From contig JAHLLU010000073.1 in NCBI GenBank assembly GCA_020444005.1, positions 1-8,572 on the forward strand: a stretch of 8,572 nucleotides of DNA. Direction: 5' to 3'. The notes under the pieces were generated by a model that saw nothing but the letters and a program-made list of their open reading frames with translations, made no database searches and was not told the origin of the DNA. The translations under genes were made by a program, and so were the position numbers. This DNA comes from an archaeon. Its GTDB lineage: Archaea; Thermoproteota; Bathyarchaeia; TCS64. Shown here piece by piece: positions 1 to 6,845 of this stretch (positions are counted from its first letter, which is position 1; each line of letters opens with the position of its first letter).

Positions 1-168
1 AAAAGGAGCCTCAACGGGTCCAAATACATCAAATATCTTACCGATAACCTTCCCATTCTTATCAGACACTGGTTGCCCTATCCTGGTCTCGGTTTCAAGC
101 GTGATAACTAGATTATTATTGCCCTTACTCTGATGCATGCCCTTACCGATGAGCTTCTTTGCTGACAT
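1..168 (-). CDS. gar1: H/ACA RNP protein Gar1, N-terminal part (runs off left edge)
   Basis: The first 56 codons of a gene that continues beyond the left edge. Translation of the minus strand from the ATG at 168-166 gives a basic start (MSAKKLIGKG), then a beta-barrel core with RIGQPVSDKNGKVIGKI and DVFGPVEAPF. This is the Gar1/Naf1 fold; the xGxPVxDxxGxxIGxxxDVFGPVxxP pattern is characteristic. Gar1 joins Cbf5, Nop10 and L7Ae in the H/ACA guide RNP that makes pseudouridine in rRNA. The start overlaps the srp19 stop as TGATG, and a strong Shine-Dalgarno sequence GGAGGAG lies at 183-177, eight bases upstream, so both the start and coupling to srp19 are well supported. In many archaea gar1 is followed by the gene for transcription factor B; that would lie outside this window. 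Confidence 0.88.
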   Translation of the reverse strand, partial: MSAKKLIGKGMHQSKGNNNLVITLETETRIGQPVSDKNGKVIGKIFDVFGPVEAPF

Positions 169-449
169 CAGCGTAGCTCCTCCGCGATCATGTTAATGAC
201 ATCCACTTTAGAGCCTTTCTTATCAACGAGGATAACCCCCGTTCGTTTCCAAGGATACATACTATAAGCCTTTCCCGGTTGAAGAACTGGTTTTAATCCA
301 AGCTTTAATGCCGCTTTCTCTATGTCCTCGATCTTGGGGTCACGAACCGCTTTTTCGCGTGGGATTCTTCTTCCCTTGCTGCGGCTATACTTGATATCAA
401 AATACGCTGGCCAGATCCGTAGCTTTCCTTTTCCCCTCAATGAGACCAC
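168..449 (-). CDS. srp19: Signal recognition particle protein SRP19
   Basis: A 93-residue protein, the usual length for archaeal SRP19. It shows the family RNA-binding segment IWPAYFDIKYSRSKGRRIPR at residues 12-31, followed by AV.DP and a later PW.R segment. SRP19 binds the tips of SRP RNA helices 6 and 8 and prepares the RNA for SRP54, so it acts in co-translational targeting of membrane and secreted proteins. The start is GTG at 449-447. The out-of-frame ATG at 451 meets a stop after four codons, and the srp19 frame upstream has no ATG, GTG or TTG before rps8e. No clear Shine-Dalgarno precedes the GTG; instead two hairpins lie between it and rps8e, 37 bases away. Its stop overlaps the gar1 start by one base. 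It is the middle gene of the rps8e-srp19-gar1 operon. Confidence 0.93.
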   Translation of the reverse strand: MVSLRGKGKLRIWPAYFDIKYSRSKGRRIPREKAVRDPKIEDIEKAALKLGLKPVLQPGKAYSMYPWKRTGVILVDKKGSKVDVINMIAEELR

Positions 450-464
450 ATGTAGAATTATTGA

Positions 465-479
465 AGCCGATAATCGGCT
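465..479 (-). repeat. Perfect inverted repeat between rps8e and srp19 (hairpin 2)
   Basis: The minus strand reads AGCCGATTATCGGCT: a six-base-pair perfect stem (AGCCGA/TCGGCT) with a three-base loop. It lies 15 bases upstream of the srp19 GTG and four bases downstream of a second hairpin. There is no trailing T-run, so it does not look like a terminator. An RNA processing or translation-control element is possible; the function is not shown by the sequence. Confidence 0.55.
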
Positions 480-483
480 AATA

Positions 484-502
484 GGTTTACTCCTCGTAAA
501 CC
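484..502 (-). repeat. Perfect inverted repeat over the rps8e stop codon (hairpin 1)
   Basis: The minus strand reads GGTTTACGAGGAGTAAACC: a seven-base-pair perfect stem (GGTTTAC/GTAAACC) with the five-base loop GAGGA. The TAA stop of rps8e (489-487) lies in the 3' arm, and the loop carries an SD-like GAGGA. Four bases separate it from the next palindrome at 479-465. Ribosomes terminating on rps8e would have to melt it, so it could couple translation of rps8e and srp19; that is inference. Confidence 0.6.
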
Positions 503-870
503 ACTGCGCTGAGAGAGCCTTCCTGACCCGGGCGTGAGACTATCTTTGCGAGTCCCTGCTCGGTCCTGACGATGGTTCCCTTGGTGATTACTCCTCGCCT
601 ATTGTAGTCAGCGTTAGCTGGGTTACTTACAACATCGAGGATTTTAAGGCGATCAGTCTTGCCTGTCTCTGGGTTTGAGACGTTAACGTAGTCTGCCTTA
701 ACTAGTTTGATTTTGCTTATTCTGCTGATACCTTTGACTTCTTTGCGCTTGGTCTCGCCGAATAGTGTTTCCACTGGCTGCCTGCCTTGCTCGTAGACAC
801 GGTGAGTCCTAAAGGCTCGTTTCTTACCGCCGGTCTTCTTTCTTTTGGTTAATCTGTCATGCCATGCCAA
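487..870 (-). CDS. rps8e: Small-subunit ribosomal protein eS8
   Basis: A 127-residue basic protein matching archaeal eS8 in length and sequence. The N-terminus MAWHDRLTKRKKTGGKKRA corresponds to the family MxWQGRSxRKxTGGR pattern. It is followed by a GRQPVETLFGE segment, a KxVNVSNPETG strand and the conserved NPANADYNRRGVITKGTIV region near residues 82-100. eS8 binds 16S rRNA in the body of the 30S subunit. The start is TTG at 870-868: it alone gives the family N-terminus, the nearby ATG codons are in other frames, and a Shine-Dalgarno sequence AGAGG at 884-880 is nine bases away. It is the first gene of a minus-strand operon with srp19 and gar1, divergent from hypE. The usual Gln-Gly after the N-terminal Trp is His-Asp here, a small departure. 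Confidence 0.95.
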   Translation of the reverse strand: MAWHDRLTKRKKTGGKKRAFRTHRVYEQGRQPVETLFGETKRKEVKGISRISKIKLVKADYVNVSNPETGKTDRLKILDVVSNPANADYNRRGVITKGTIVRTEQGLAKIVSRPGQEGSLSAVVYEE

Positions 871-879
871 AGCGTTATT

Positions 880-884
880 CCTCT
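880..884 (-). promoter_or_regulatory. Shine-Dalgarno site fixing the rps8e TTG start
   Basis: AGAGG on the minus strand, nine bases before the TTG at 870. Two nearby ATG codons are out of frame, one of them reaching a stop in three codons, so this site together with the family alignment decides the non-ATG start. Confidence 0.6.
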
Positions 885-910
885 TATTCTGTCACTATGA
901 AAAGGAAGCA

Positions 911-920
911 GTATAAAAAG
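911..920 (-). promoter_or_regulatory. Putative TATA element of the rps8e operon
   Basis: The minus strand reads CTTTTTATAC. Transcription starting about 25-27 bases downstream would begin near 888, giving a leader of roughly 18 bases that just contains the AGAGG site at 884-880. The spacing is right for an archaeal promoter, but the element is called by eye. The same bases also look like the hypE TATA box on the other strand. Confidence 0.4.
911..920 (+). promoter_or_regulatory. Putative TATA element of hypE
   Basis: GTATAAAAAG, with purine-rich sequence (AAAGGAAGCA) immediately upstream where the BRE would lie. Initiation about 25 bases downstream would fall near the A residues at 941-942, leaving a leader of about 13 bases with no Shine-Dalgarno before the ATG at 955. 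This suggests a short-leader or leaderless-type mRNA. Confidence 0.45.
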
Positions 921-954
921 GACTCGTTATCGATACCTATAAGACACGCCAAGC

Positions 955-1992
955 ATGATGAAAGTAGAAATGAGCGATGAAGTCGTAAAGCTGAGCCACG
1001 GTGCAGGCGGCAGCACAGAGGATACACTGATACATGAACTATTCCTAAAGCTCTTTGAGAAACGCCAAGCACGAGATGGAATCTCCTTAGATGCTCTTGA
1101 TGATGGAGCATCAATCCGCGTAGGCGACTACGAGGTCATATTATCAACCGACGGACACACAGTAGACCCCATATTCTTCCCCGGAGGAGACCTAGGAAGA
1201 CTAGCAGTATGTGGCGCAGTCAATGATACAGCAGTTATGGGCGCTGAACCAGTTGCGATTCTTGATAGCATCATTGTTGAGGAAGGTTTCCTCATGGATG
1301 ACCTCAAACGCGTGGTTTCCTCAATGAACGAAGCAGCAAAAGAAGCAGATGTCGCTATCATCGCTGGGGACTTCAAGGTTATGCCCAAGGGGAGTCTTGA
1401 CGGCATGGTCATCAGCACAACAGGCGTTGGAATCCTCAAGGGAAAACGAATTCTCGATAGTCAAGCAAAACCCGGAGATAAAGTGATTATCACAGGCACC
1501 ATCGGAGACCATGGAATAGCATTAATGTCCAAACGAGAAGGACTCAGCTTCGAGACAGAGCTTGTATCCGATGTCTCGCCAATCCATGAGACTATTAGGG
1601 CTGCTATTGATGCGGGTGATGTGAAAGCCATGAAGGACTGCACTCGTGGTGGTATGGCTATGGCTCTGAATGATATTGCTGAAAAGTCTGAGGTCAGTAT
1701 CTGGCTAGATTCTGGTAGTATTCCTGTTAAACAAAGTGTTCAGGCTGCCTCTGATATGCTTGGCCTAGACCCATTAGAGGTTACCTGTGAGGGAAAAGCA
1801 GTGATGGTGGTATCCGCCAGTGATGCGGATGCTATTCTAGAGGCTGTTAAGGCTACAAAGTATGGTAAGGATGCATGTATAATCGGTGAGGCTAAAGAGG
1901 AACGTCCGGGAATGGTATTACTTAGAACCGTTGTCGGAGGAACCCGCATACTGAGGAAGCCCTTGAGTGAGCCCATCCCCAGAGTCTGCTAA
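955..1992 (+). CDS. hypE: Hydrogenase maturation protein HypE
   Basis: A 345-residue member of the PurM/AIR-synthase-like ATP-binding family, the usual HypE length. Visible landmarks are LSHGAGG (13-19), the DDGA motif (49-52), STDGHTVDPIFFPGGDLGRL (64-83), AVNDTAVMGAEP (88-99), the glycine-rich DCTRGGMA segment near residue 228, and the C-terminal PRVC. In HypE the last Cys receives a carbamoyl group from HypF; ATP-dependent dehydration makes it a thiocyanate, which supplies the CN ligands of the [NiFe] hydrogenase iron through HypC/HypD. That Cys is present, so the protein looks functional. ATG codons at 955 and 958 are both possible starts. No other hyp gene is in the window. Codons end mostly in A or C up to about 1585 and much more often in T afterwards. 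The last 75 bases overlap scpB on the other strand. Confidence 0.96.
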   Translation: MMKVEMSDEVVKLSHGAGGSTEDTLIHELFLKLFEKRQARDGISLDALDDGASIRVGDYEVILSTDGHTVDPIFFPGGDLGRLAVCGAVNDTAVMGAEPVAILDSIIVEEGFLMDDLKRVVSSMNEAAKEADVAIIAGDFKVMPKGSLDGMVISTTGVGILKGKRILDSQAKPGDKVIITGTIGDHGIALMSKREGLSFETELVSDVSPIHETIRAAIDAGDVKAMKDCTRGGMAMALNDIAEKSEVSIWLDSGSIPVKQSVQAASDMLGLDPLEVTCEGKAVMVVSASDADAILEAVKATKYGKDACIIGEAKEERPGMVLLRTVVGGTRILRKPLSEPIPRVC

Positions 1993-2613
1993 GCCCTCCT
2001 TTAACTCGTCCAATTCATCAAGTCCCTCGATAACCCCATTGAACAGGTTCTCGAGTGTTCCATTCTCCAGCTTCGTAATCTTCAGGTCTCTGAACACTTG
2101 TTTCAACTGTATCTTACTCCTCTCAGGGTTATGACTGAACCCAAAATAGTCACCATAGAAAGACGTAGTCGTAATAATGAAGCTACGTTCCTCGGTTCGT
2201 TCTCTGTGAATCAAACCCATGTCCTCCATCATCCGCAAATGACTATAAACATGGCTACCACGATCTGCGATAACCTGCCTCTGGTCAACCGGTTGATGGA
2301 AAGCCACATAGCTCAGGGTCTTTAATGGACCCATCTTAAGCAGCGGTTTATTGTTGAATTGCTTGACGAAGTCGTCATAGTTCTCCTTTAGCTGCATTGA
2401 AACTCGTCCATCCTGCAGACGAACTATCTCCAATGCCCTGTTTCGGGCATTGTACCGCTTTCGTAGAGCAGATGCTACCTTGTAGGGAACTTTATCGCTT
2501 CTTGTCTTGATAACGGGTTTGATCTCGTCAACGGTGAGGGGTCTTCCAGCCGAGTAGAGGGCTGCCTCTAGGTCTTGGAGTCTTCGCTCCATTAGGTCTT
2601 CTTTTCTACTCAT
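1918..2613 (-). CDS. scpB: Condensin subunit ScpB (kleisin-interacting winged-helix protein)
   Basis: A 231-residue protein with two winged-helix regions. The first spans about residues 10-85, with ALYSAGRPLTVDEI matching the usual ScpB opening. The second spans about 90-160, with LKTLSYVAFHQPVDQRQVI, RGSHVYSHLRMMEDMGLI and a closing YGDYFGF. ScpB dimers bind the middle of ScpA and regulate the SMC ring. Residues 165-205 look helical, and the last 24 residues (208-231) are Gly/Ser/Asp/Gln-rich and lie wholly inside the antisense overlap with hypE. The start ATG at 2613-2611 overlaps the end of scpA by eight bases (ATGAGTAG). A strong Shine-Dalgarno AGGAGG lies at 2628-2623, nine bases upstream. 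It is the last gene of the smc-scpA-scpB operon. The C-terminal tail is probably dispensable for the fold, but that is inference. Confidence 0.92.
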   Translation of the reverse strand: MSRKEDLMERRLQDLEAALYSAGRPLTVDEIKPVIKTRSDKVPYKVASALRKRYNARNRALEIVRLQDGRVSMQLKENYDDFVKQFNNKPLLKMGPLKTLSYVAFHQPVDQRQVIADRGSHVYSHLRMMEDMGLIHRERTEERSFIITTTSFYGDYFGFSHNPERSKIQLKQVFRDLKITKLENGTLENLFNGVIEGLDELDELKEGLADSGDGLTQGLPQYAGSSDNGSK

Positions 2614-3280
2614 CCTGTGTTTCCTCCTCTTGATCCATGACTGTGATGTTGACGTCTATCTCTTCCTCGCTCTGGGTGAGGTTTATTCTCATCCGCTGAG
2701 CCAAGAAGAGTAACATCATGAATATGCGGACTACCTCAAGGAAATCCAAGCCATATATGAGTTCCGTAAGCCTGACCGCCCCATTACTGTCATACCTCCA
2801 TTTAATTTCCTCATACAATGAGTCACTACGGTTCTCGATCTCCAATAGGTAATCCTCTGCGTCTAGGAAATCTGGTATGGGTAATGGTAATGTGGGAAGG
2901 TTTGGTTTAGCTGTATGGCTACGCTCTGTGAGCGCTCTTTCCAATGCCTCTATGAGGTCATTGACTGTTGTGGTAGTGTGCTCAAACCTGAAAGGCAAGG
3001 GTAACGCAGGGGGGAGATACACGTCCTCCTTATTTTTCTCTGGTTTGGGTAGCTCCTCCATCTTTAGAAGCATCTCTGCCTTCTTCAAGTAAATCAATAC
3101 ACTACTCTGAATAGCAGTGCCAGCTAAGCGGAAGTCAATTCCCTCTTCCTCCATCTGCTCAAGAAGACTAGCTAAGAGTAATACGAGGTTGACGTTCCAT
3201 GGACTAACACGGTCCAGTTTATTCTCCCTGAAGAGAATATCCCAAGGCTGCCGGAGATAGTATGGCTTGTTTTTACTCAA
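2606..3280 (-). CDS. scpA: Condensin kleisin subunit ScpA
   Basis: A 224-residue kleisin, slightly short for the family. The N-terminal region has PWDILF (12-17) and LDRVSPWNVNL (22-32), the archaeal form of the helical segment that binds the SMC neck. The middle has a Pro-rich linker and a helix-rich stretch expected to bind ScpB. The C-terminal winged-helix region (about 155-215, with AVRLTELIYGLDFLEVVRIF) should bind the SMC head cap, closing the ring. The start is TTG at 3280-3278, sharing TTGA with the smc stop. No upstream or nearby ATG is in frame; the first internal Met is at about residue 43, after the conserved N-terminal motifs. The SD-like AAGGAGG at 3300-3294 is 13 bases upstream and AAGG at 3291-3288 is seven upstream. 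Tight overlaps on both sides indicate coupled translation. Confidence 0.92.
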   Translation of the reverse strand: MSKNKPYYLRQPWDILFRENKLDRVSPWNVNLVLLLASLLEQMEEEGIDFRLAGTAIQSSVLIYLKKAEMLLKMEELPKPEKNKEDVYLPPALPLPFRFEHTTTTVNDLIEALERALTERSHTAKPNLPTLPLPIPDFLDAEDYLLEIENRSDSLYEEIKWRYDSNGAVRLTELIYGLDFLEVVRIFMMLLFLAQRMRINLTQSEEEIDVNITVMDQEEETQDE

Positions 3281-6200
3281 GCTGCAACCTTCGCCTCCTT
3301 CATTGGTAATGCAAGGACCCTGCTTCTACCGTTCTGGGCGAACACGCCGTAGATGCGGTCAGCGTTGTGAACCATGACATCCTTGAGACTAATCATTAGG
3401 AACTGGCTATCAGCGGCGTTCTCTTTCAGCACTTCAGCCAATCTACTGGTGTTCAGGTCATCCAAGTGGGCGTCAATCTCGTCAAACAAGTAGAAAGGCG
3501 CCTTCAAGAACCTCTGAATAGCCAACAGATAAGCGATCGCTGCTACGCTACGCTCTCCACCAGATGCTCCGCTAGCTAGCCTCATGGGCTTGCCTGGGAA
3601 CTGGATATAGAGGTCTACGCCTCCACTGAATGGGTCTTCGGGGCGCTGTAGCTCCAGTCTGCCGTCTCCGCCTCCCGTTAGTTTACTGAATATGGCGCTA
3701 AAGTTCTCGCATATTTGGTTGTATGCCGCCATGAAGTGTTCCTGTTTCTCGCGCTCGATCTCCTCGATAAAGTGGAGAATGCTTTGTTTCTCTTCCTCCA
3801 TGCCGTTAATGCGGGTGCTACGTTGCTTGTACTCCCGCATCGTAATATGATAATGATCTATGGCAAGCTGGTTGATGGCCCCTAGTCCACGTTTCTCCTG
3901 CTTGATCCTGTTGAGTCTTCGCTCCACTTGCTCAGGTAATATATCCTCTAATTGTATCTTGTCGCTAAACCCGAGTCGAGCGAGCTCCTCCATACGCTGC
4001 TCTACTTGAAGCTTGACACGTTCTTTTTCGAGAGTTATCTGTCCTATTCTACGTTCAGCTTCAGTGATTCGGCGTCCATTTGTCTCCAGTTGACGCTCAT
4101 ATTGTCTGAGTGTGCGTTGATGCTGCTCGAATATCCTGCTTGTAGCCTCAACCTCAGAGGTTACCTCACTCAGAATCGAGTCAAGCTCAGCGATATCCTT
4201 GCTGATCTCAGCTATCTGTACATCAATATCAGCATACTCAGCGTCAAGCTCATTGATCTCCTGTCGCGCATTCTCTATATCCTGATTTGCCTCGCTAATC
4301 TGTAATGTGAGTATTCGGTCTACGAAGCTTGACTGGATAGTCCTATCATTGGATAGCTCATTGATCTTCTTCTCAAGAAGCCCTACCTCTTGACTGAGAG
4401 TATTACGTTGGATCTCCAAAGAGGTTACATCACTAAGCTTGTACTCTTTGAGGCGGTTAATCTCCTGCTTGGTCTCTTCGATCTGGCCAAGAATCATTAC
4501 CTTGCGTTCCTCAAGGATGACCCTGAGACGCTCCTCGTTTTCCATATCACCCTTGGCTTTCTCGATGTTCTCTAATAGGGTCTGAAGGTTACGGTCAAGC
4601 CTTGTGATACTCTCCTGTGTAGCCTGAATATCCTCATCAATACGAGCCACACGAGTCTGGCTGTCCTCCATATACTGTGTGAATTTACGAAGATCAAAGC
4701 CACTGCTTCGTAGCTCCTTCATCCTACTCTTGAGTCTACCCCGCAGGTCCTTGATTGTCGTTGATAGGTTTGAGATGGATTCCTCTGTTGGGATAAGTTT
4801 AGTGAAATCCGGTGGACGTCTGTAGTATCCGCCGATGATGCCGCCTGCTACGTCATAGACGTCTCCTGTCTTTGTTACGGCCCTGTATCCTTGTGCGTTC
4901 ACCAGCTCTGCTGCTTCAGAGGTCTCAACCAGATAGGTGTCTCCCCAGAGATAGTATACAGCAGGTGCATAGAGTTCATCATACCTGATAATATCGGGGA
5001 TCGCGCCTATCATGCCTTTTATCTTGAGTTCAGGTAATGGTTGGGGTTCTCTTAGCTGGTCTAATGGGATGAATCGAGTCATGCCAACTTTTGTTTTCTT
5101 GAGCCGTGCAATATGCTCCTTTGCGGTCTTGTAGTCGTCAACTATAACCGCGTTTATCCAGCCATTGCTGCTGCTGTTGACGCCTCTCTGGTTTTGAAGA
5201 TCAATTCTAATGAGAGAACGTAACGGTCCGTGATAGCCTTCCATTGCACCAGCCTCACCGATCTCTCTGATTCGTTCAAGCGCTTTTTCCTCAGTGACAA
5301 TTTTCTCCCAGAGGTCACGTTTCGCCTCAAGCTCCGTGATGGTCGTCTCAGCGTCTTTTGCTAGCTGGTTTGCGCCCTCTATGGTGCTTCTGATGTTTCG
5401 CTGTCGCTCAACTTGACTCTCAACTGTCTGGATCATGTCCTCAAGTTTACGAGCCTCATCAGCTTTCAACTCCTCATATTCTTTGATAGAGTTCTCCAGT
5501 GATTCGCGGCGCTCTACAAACTGCTCTCTACGCTCGTTGAAGCCATTTATTCTTTCCTCGACGGAGTCACGCGCCATCACATGCTTGTTGATATCAGTCT
5601 CTATACCAGTAAGACTCTCCTGCATAGGAACCAGTGATTCTGTTAATTCTTCTAGTTTTAGCTGGTTCTGTTCAGCGGTCTCACGTGCGGAGCCAATCTT
5701 CTGGTTCAACTCAGCTAGCTCTGTTCGTTTGTCAGCTAGCTGGCTGCTGAACTGCATCTCCTCATTTGATATTTCCTGAAGACGAGTGTTTCGTGTGGAT
5801 ACCTCGTTTTTGCTGTTCTCTATATCTGCTTCTTTCTCCAGAATGGAGCGCTCTAGCTGATGTTTACGCTGCTCAATCTCCTTTTTGCGTGACTCTAGTG
5901 ATTCCTTGAGGGTGTTCTTACCTACAAGGTCAGATCGTAGTAATGGTAGCTTTGTGTTTCCTCTTTCCGCTGCCTCACGGTTGAACTCATCCATGCGTTG
6001 CTGGGCTTGGTTTCGCTCTTCGATATACTTTTCTCGCTCTTCTTCAAGCCCTTTTTGTTCTTCTTGTTTCTCGTTTATCTGATTGTCAATCTCGTTTAGC
6101 TTGCCCTCTAAGCCATCGATCTGAACAGTGAGTCTATGGGCACTAAGTTTGTTCTCTTCCTCGTTAAGCAGGTTAAACAGAATAGCGTTGTTCCTCTGCT

Positions 6201-6831
6201 TCTCCAAGTCATTAACCTGTCTCTTAATCTCCTCAATACGAGCAGAGGCAACCTCTATCTTTCGCTCAGCCTCATTGAGTTTTACTCTTGCATCAGCCTT
6301 CTTCTGGTCATACTCTCTGATGCCTACAAGGTCTTCTAGTGCGTTCATTCGCTCGCTTGGAGTCAAGTCACTTAGTCTTGTAGCTGTGCCTTGAAGCACA
6401 ATGTTATAGCCGCCTGCTGTAATACCAGCCATCTCAAGAAGCTCTACAAGCCTTCTTCTGCTGGTCCGTTTACCGTTTAACAGATAATCGCTTTTTCCAT
6501 CGCGATCCATCTTACGGCCGATGCTAACGGTGTTTCTGTCAATTGCGAGCCCACGGTCAGTGTTATCAAAGTAGAGGCTTATCTGAGCTACTTGTGCTCT
6601 GCCTGTTCTTTCCTCGCCTGCTCCGTCGTAGATGAGTCCTGAGAGGTCTGGTGCTCTCATTCGTTTGCTGCCAAGCTCACCTAGTACGAACTGGACTGCG
6701 TCGAGGATGTTGCTTTTCCCTGAGCCGTTGGGTCCTGTGATAATATTGAATCCGGGTTGGAATTGGAGTTTTATTGGGTCGCCGCCAAAGGATTTGAAGT
6801 TTCTAATAACCATCCTGTTTATGTATACCAT
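3277..6831 (-). CDS. smc: Chromosome segregation ATPase SMC
   Basis: A 1184-residue SMC with the complete architecture. The N-terminal head has Walker A GPNGSGKS at 33-40. A long coiled coil runs about 165-520, the hinge about 528-680, and a returning coiled coil about 685-1025. The C-terminal head has the signature ASGGERS (1089-1095) and Walker B FYLFDEIDAHLDD (1113-1125), with E1118 as the expected catalytic Glu. All ATPase motifs are intact. It forms the ring that organises and segregates chromosomes with ScpA and ScpB, encoded immediately downstream. The hinge keeps a GDTYLVE strand and a GGIIGG glycine motif, but the segment at 546-560 is Asn/Ser-rich where relatives have an Ala-rich helix. 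The ATG at 6831-6829 follows GGGGGAG at 6845-6839 by seven bases, and the frame upstream hits a TGA. The C-terminus reads VMVHNADRIYGV, as in archaeal SMCs. Confidence 0.97.
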   Translation of the reverse strand: MVYINRMVIRNFKSFGGDPIKLQFQPGFNIITGPNGSGKSNILDAVQFVLGELGSKRMRAPDLSGLIYDGAGEERTGRAQVAQISLYFDNTDRGLAIDRNTVSIGRKMDRDGKSDYLLNGKRTSRRRLVELLEMAGITAGGYNIVLQGTATRLSDLTPSERMNALEDLVGIREYDQKKADARVKLNEAERKIEVASARIEEIKRQVNDLEKQRNNAILFNLLNEEENKLSAHRLTVQIDGLEGKLNEIDNQINEKQEEQKGLEEEREKYIEERNQAQQRMDEFNREAAERGNTKLPLLRSDLVGKNTLKESLESRKKEIEQRKHQLERSILEKEADIENSKNEVSTRNTRLQEISNEEMQFSSQLADKRTELAELNQKIGSARETAEQNQLKLEELTESLVPMQESLTGIETDINKHVMARDSVEERINGFNERREQFVERRESLENSIKEYEELKADEARKLEDMIQTVESQVERQRNIRSTIEGANQLAKDAETTITELEAKRDLWEKIVTEEKALERIREIGEAGAMEGYHGPLRSLIRIDLQNQRGVNSSSNGWINAVIVDDYKTAKEHIARLKKTKVGMTRFIPLDQLREPQPLPELKIKGMIGAIPDIIRYDELYAPAVYYLWGDTYLVETSEAAELVNAQGYRAVTKTGDVYDVAGGIIGGYYRRPPDFTKLIPTEESISNLSTTIKDLRGRLKSRMKELRSSGFDLRKFTQYMEDSQTRVARIDEDIQATQESITRLDRNLQTLLENIEKAKGDMENEERLRVILEERKVMILGQIEETKQEINRLKEYKLSDVTSLEIQRNTLSQEVGLLEKKINELSNDRTIQSSFVDRILTLQISEANQDIENARQEINELDAEYADIDVQIAEISKDIAELDSILSEVTSEVEATSRIFEQHQRTLRQYERQLETNGRRITEAERRIGQITLEKERVKLQVEQRMEELARLGFSDKIQLEDILPEQVERRLNRIKQEKRGLGAINQLAIDHYHITMREYKQRSTRINGMEEEKQSILHFIEEIEREKQEHFMAAYNQICENFSAIFSKLTGGGDGRLELQRPEDPFSGGVDLYIQFPGKPMRLASGASGGERSVAAIAYLLAIQRFLKAPFYLFDEIDAHLDDLNTSRLAEVLKENAADSQFLMISLKDVMVHNADRIYGVFAQNGRSRVLALPMKEAKVAA
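3294..3300 (-). promoter_or_regulatory. Shine-Dalgarno-like site inside the smc 3' end for scpA
   Basis: AAGGAGG on the minus strand, embedded in the last codons of smc, 13 bases before the scpA TTG. The spacing is longer than usual; a weaker AAGG at 3291-3288 is better placed. Either supports re-initiation on scpA after smc terminates at the overlapping TTGA. Confidence 0.45.
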
Positions 6832-6838
6832 TGATTTT

Positions 6839-6845
6839 CTCCCCC
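6839..6845 (-). promoter_or_regulatory. Shine-Dalgarno site of smc
   Basis: GGGGGAG on the minus strand, seven bases before the smc ATG. It confirms this ATG over the in-frame ATG at codon 7. Confidence 0.6.

Noticed and set aside
322..537. 71-residue plus-strand frame across srp19 and the rps8e end
   Set aside because: It crosses two well-supported minus-strand genes and the hairpin region without an RBS or family match.
1128..1439. 103-residue minus-strand frame opposite hypE
   Set aside because: HypE is unmistakable in this interval and the antisense protein has no recognisable motifs.
3952..4305. 117-residue plus-strand open frame inside smc
   Set aside because: It is antisense to the SMC coiled coil; its Leu/Ser-rich composition is what the reverse of Glu/Lys/Leu-rich coding gives, and it has no recognisable family or start signal.
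6128..6394. 88-residue plus-strand frame, and a neighbouring 67-residue frame, inside smc
   Set aside because: These are Ser/Leu-rich shadows of the SMC N-terminal coiled coil, with no independent evidence of coding.
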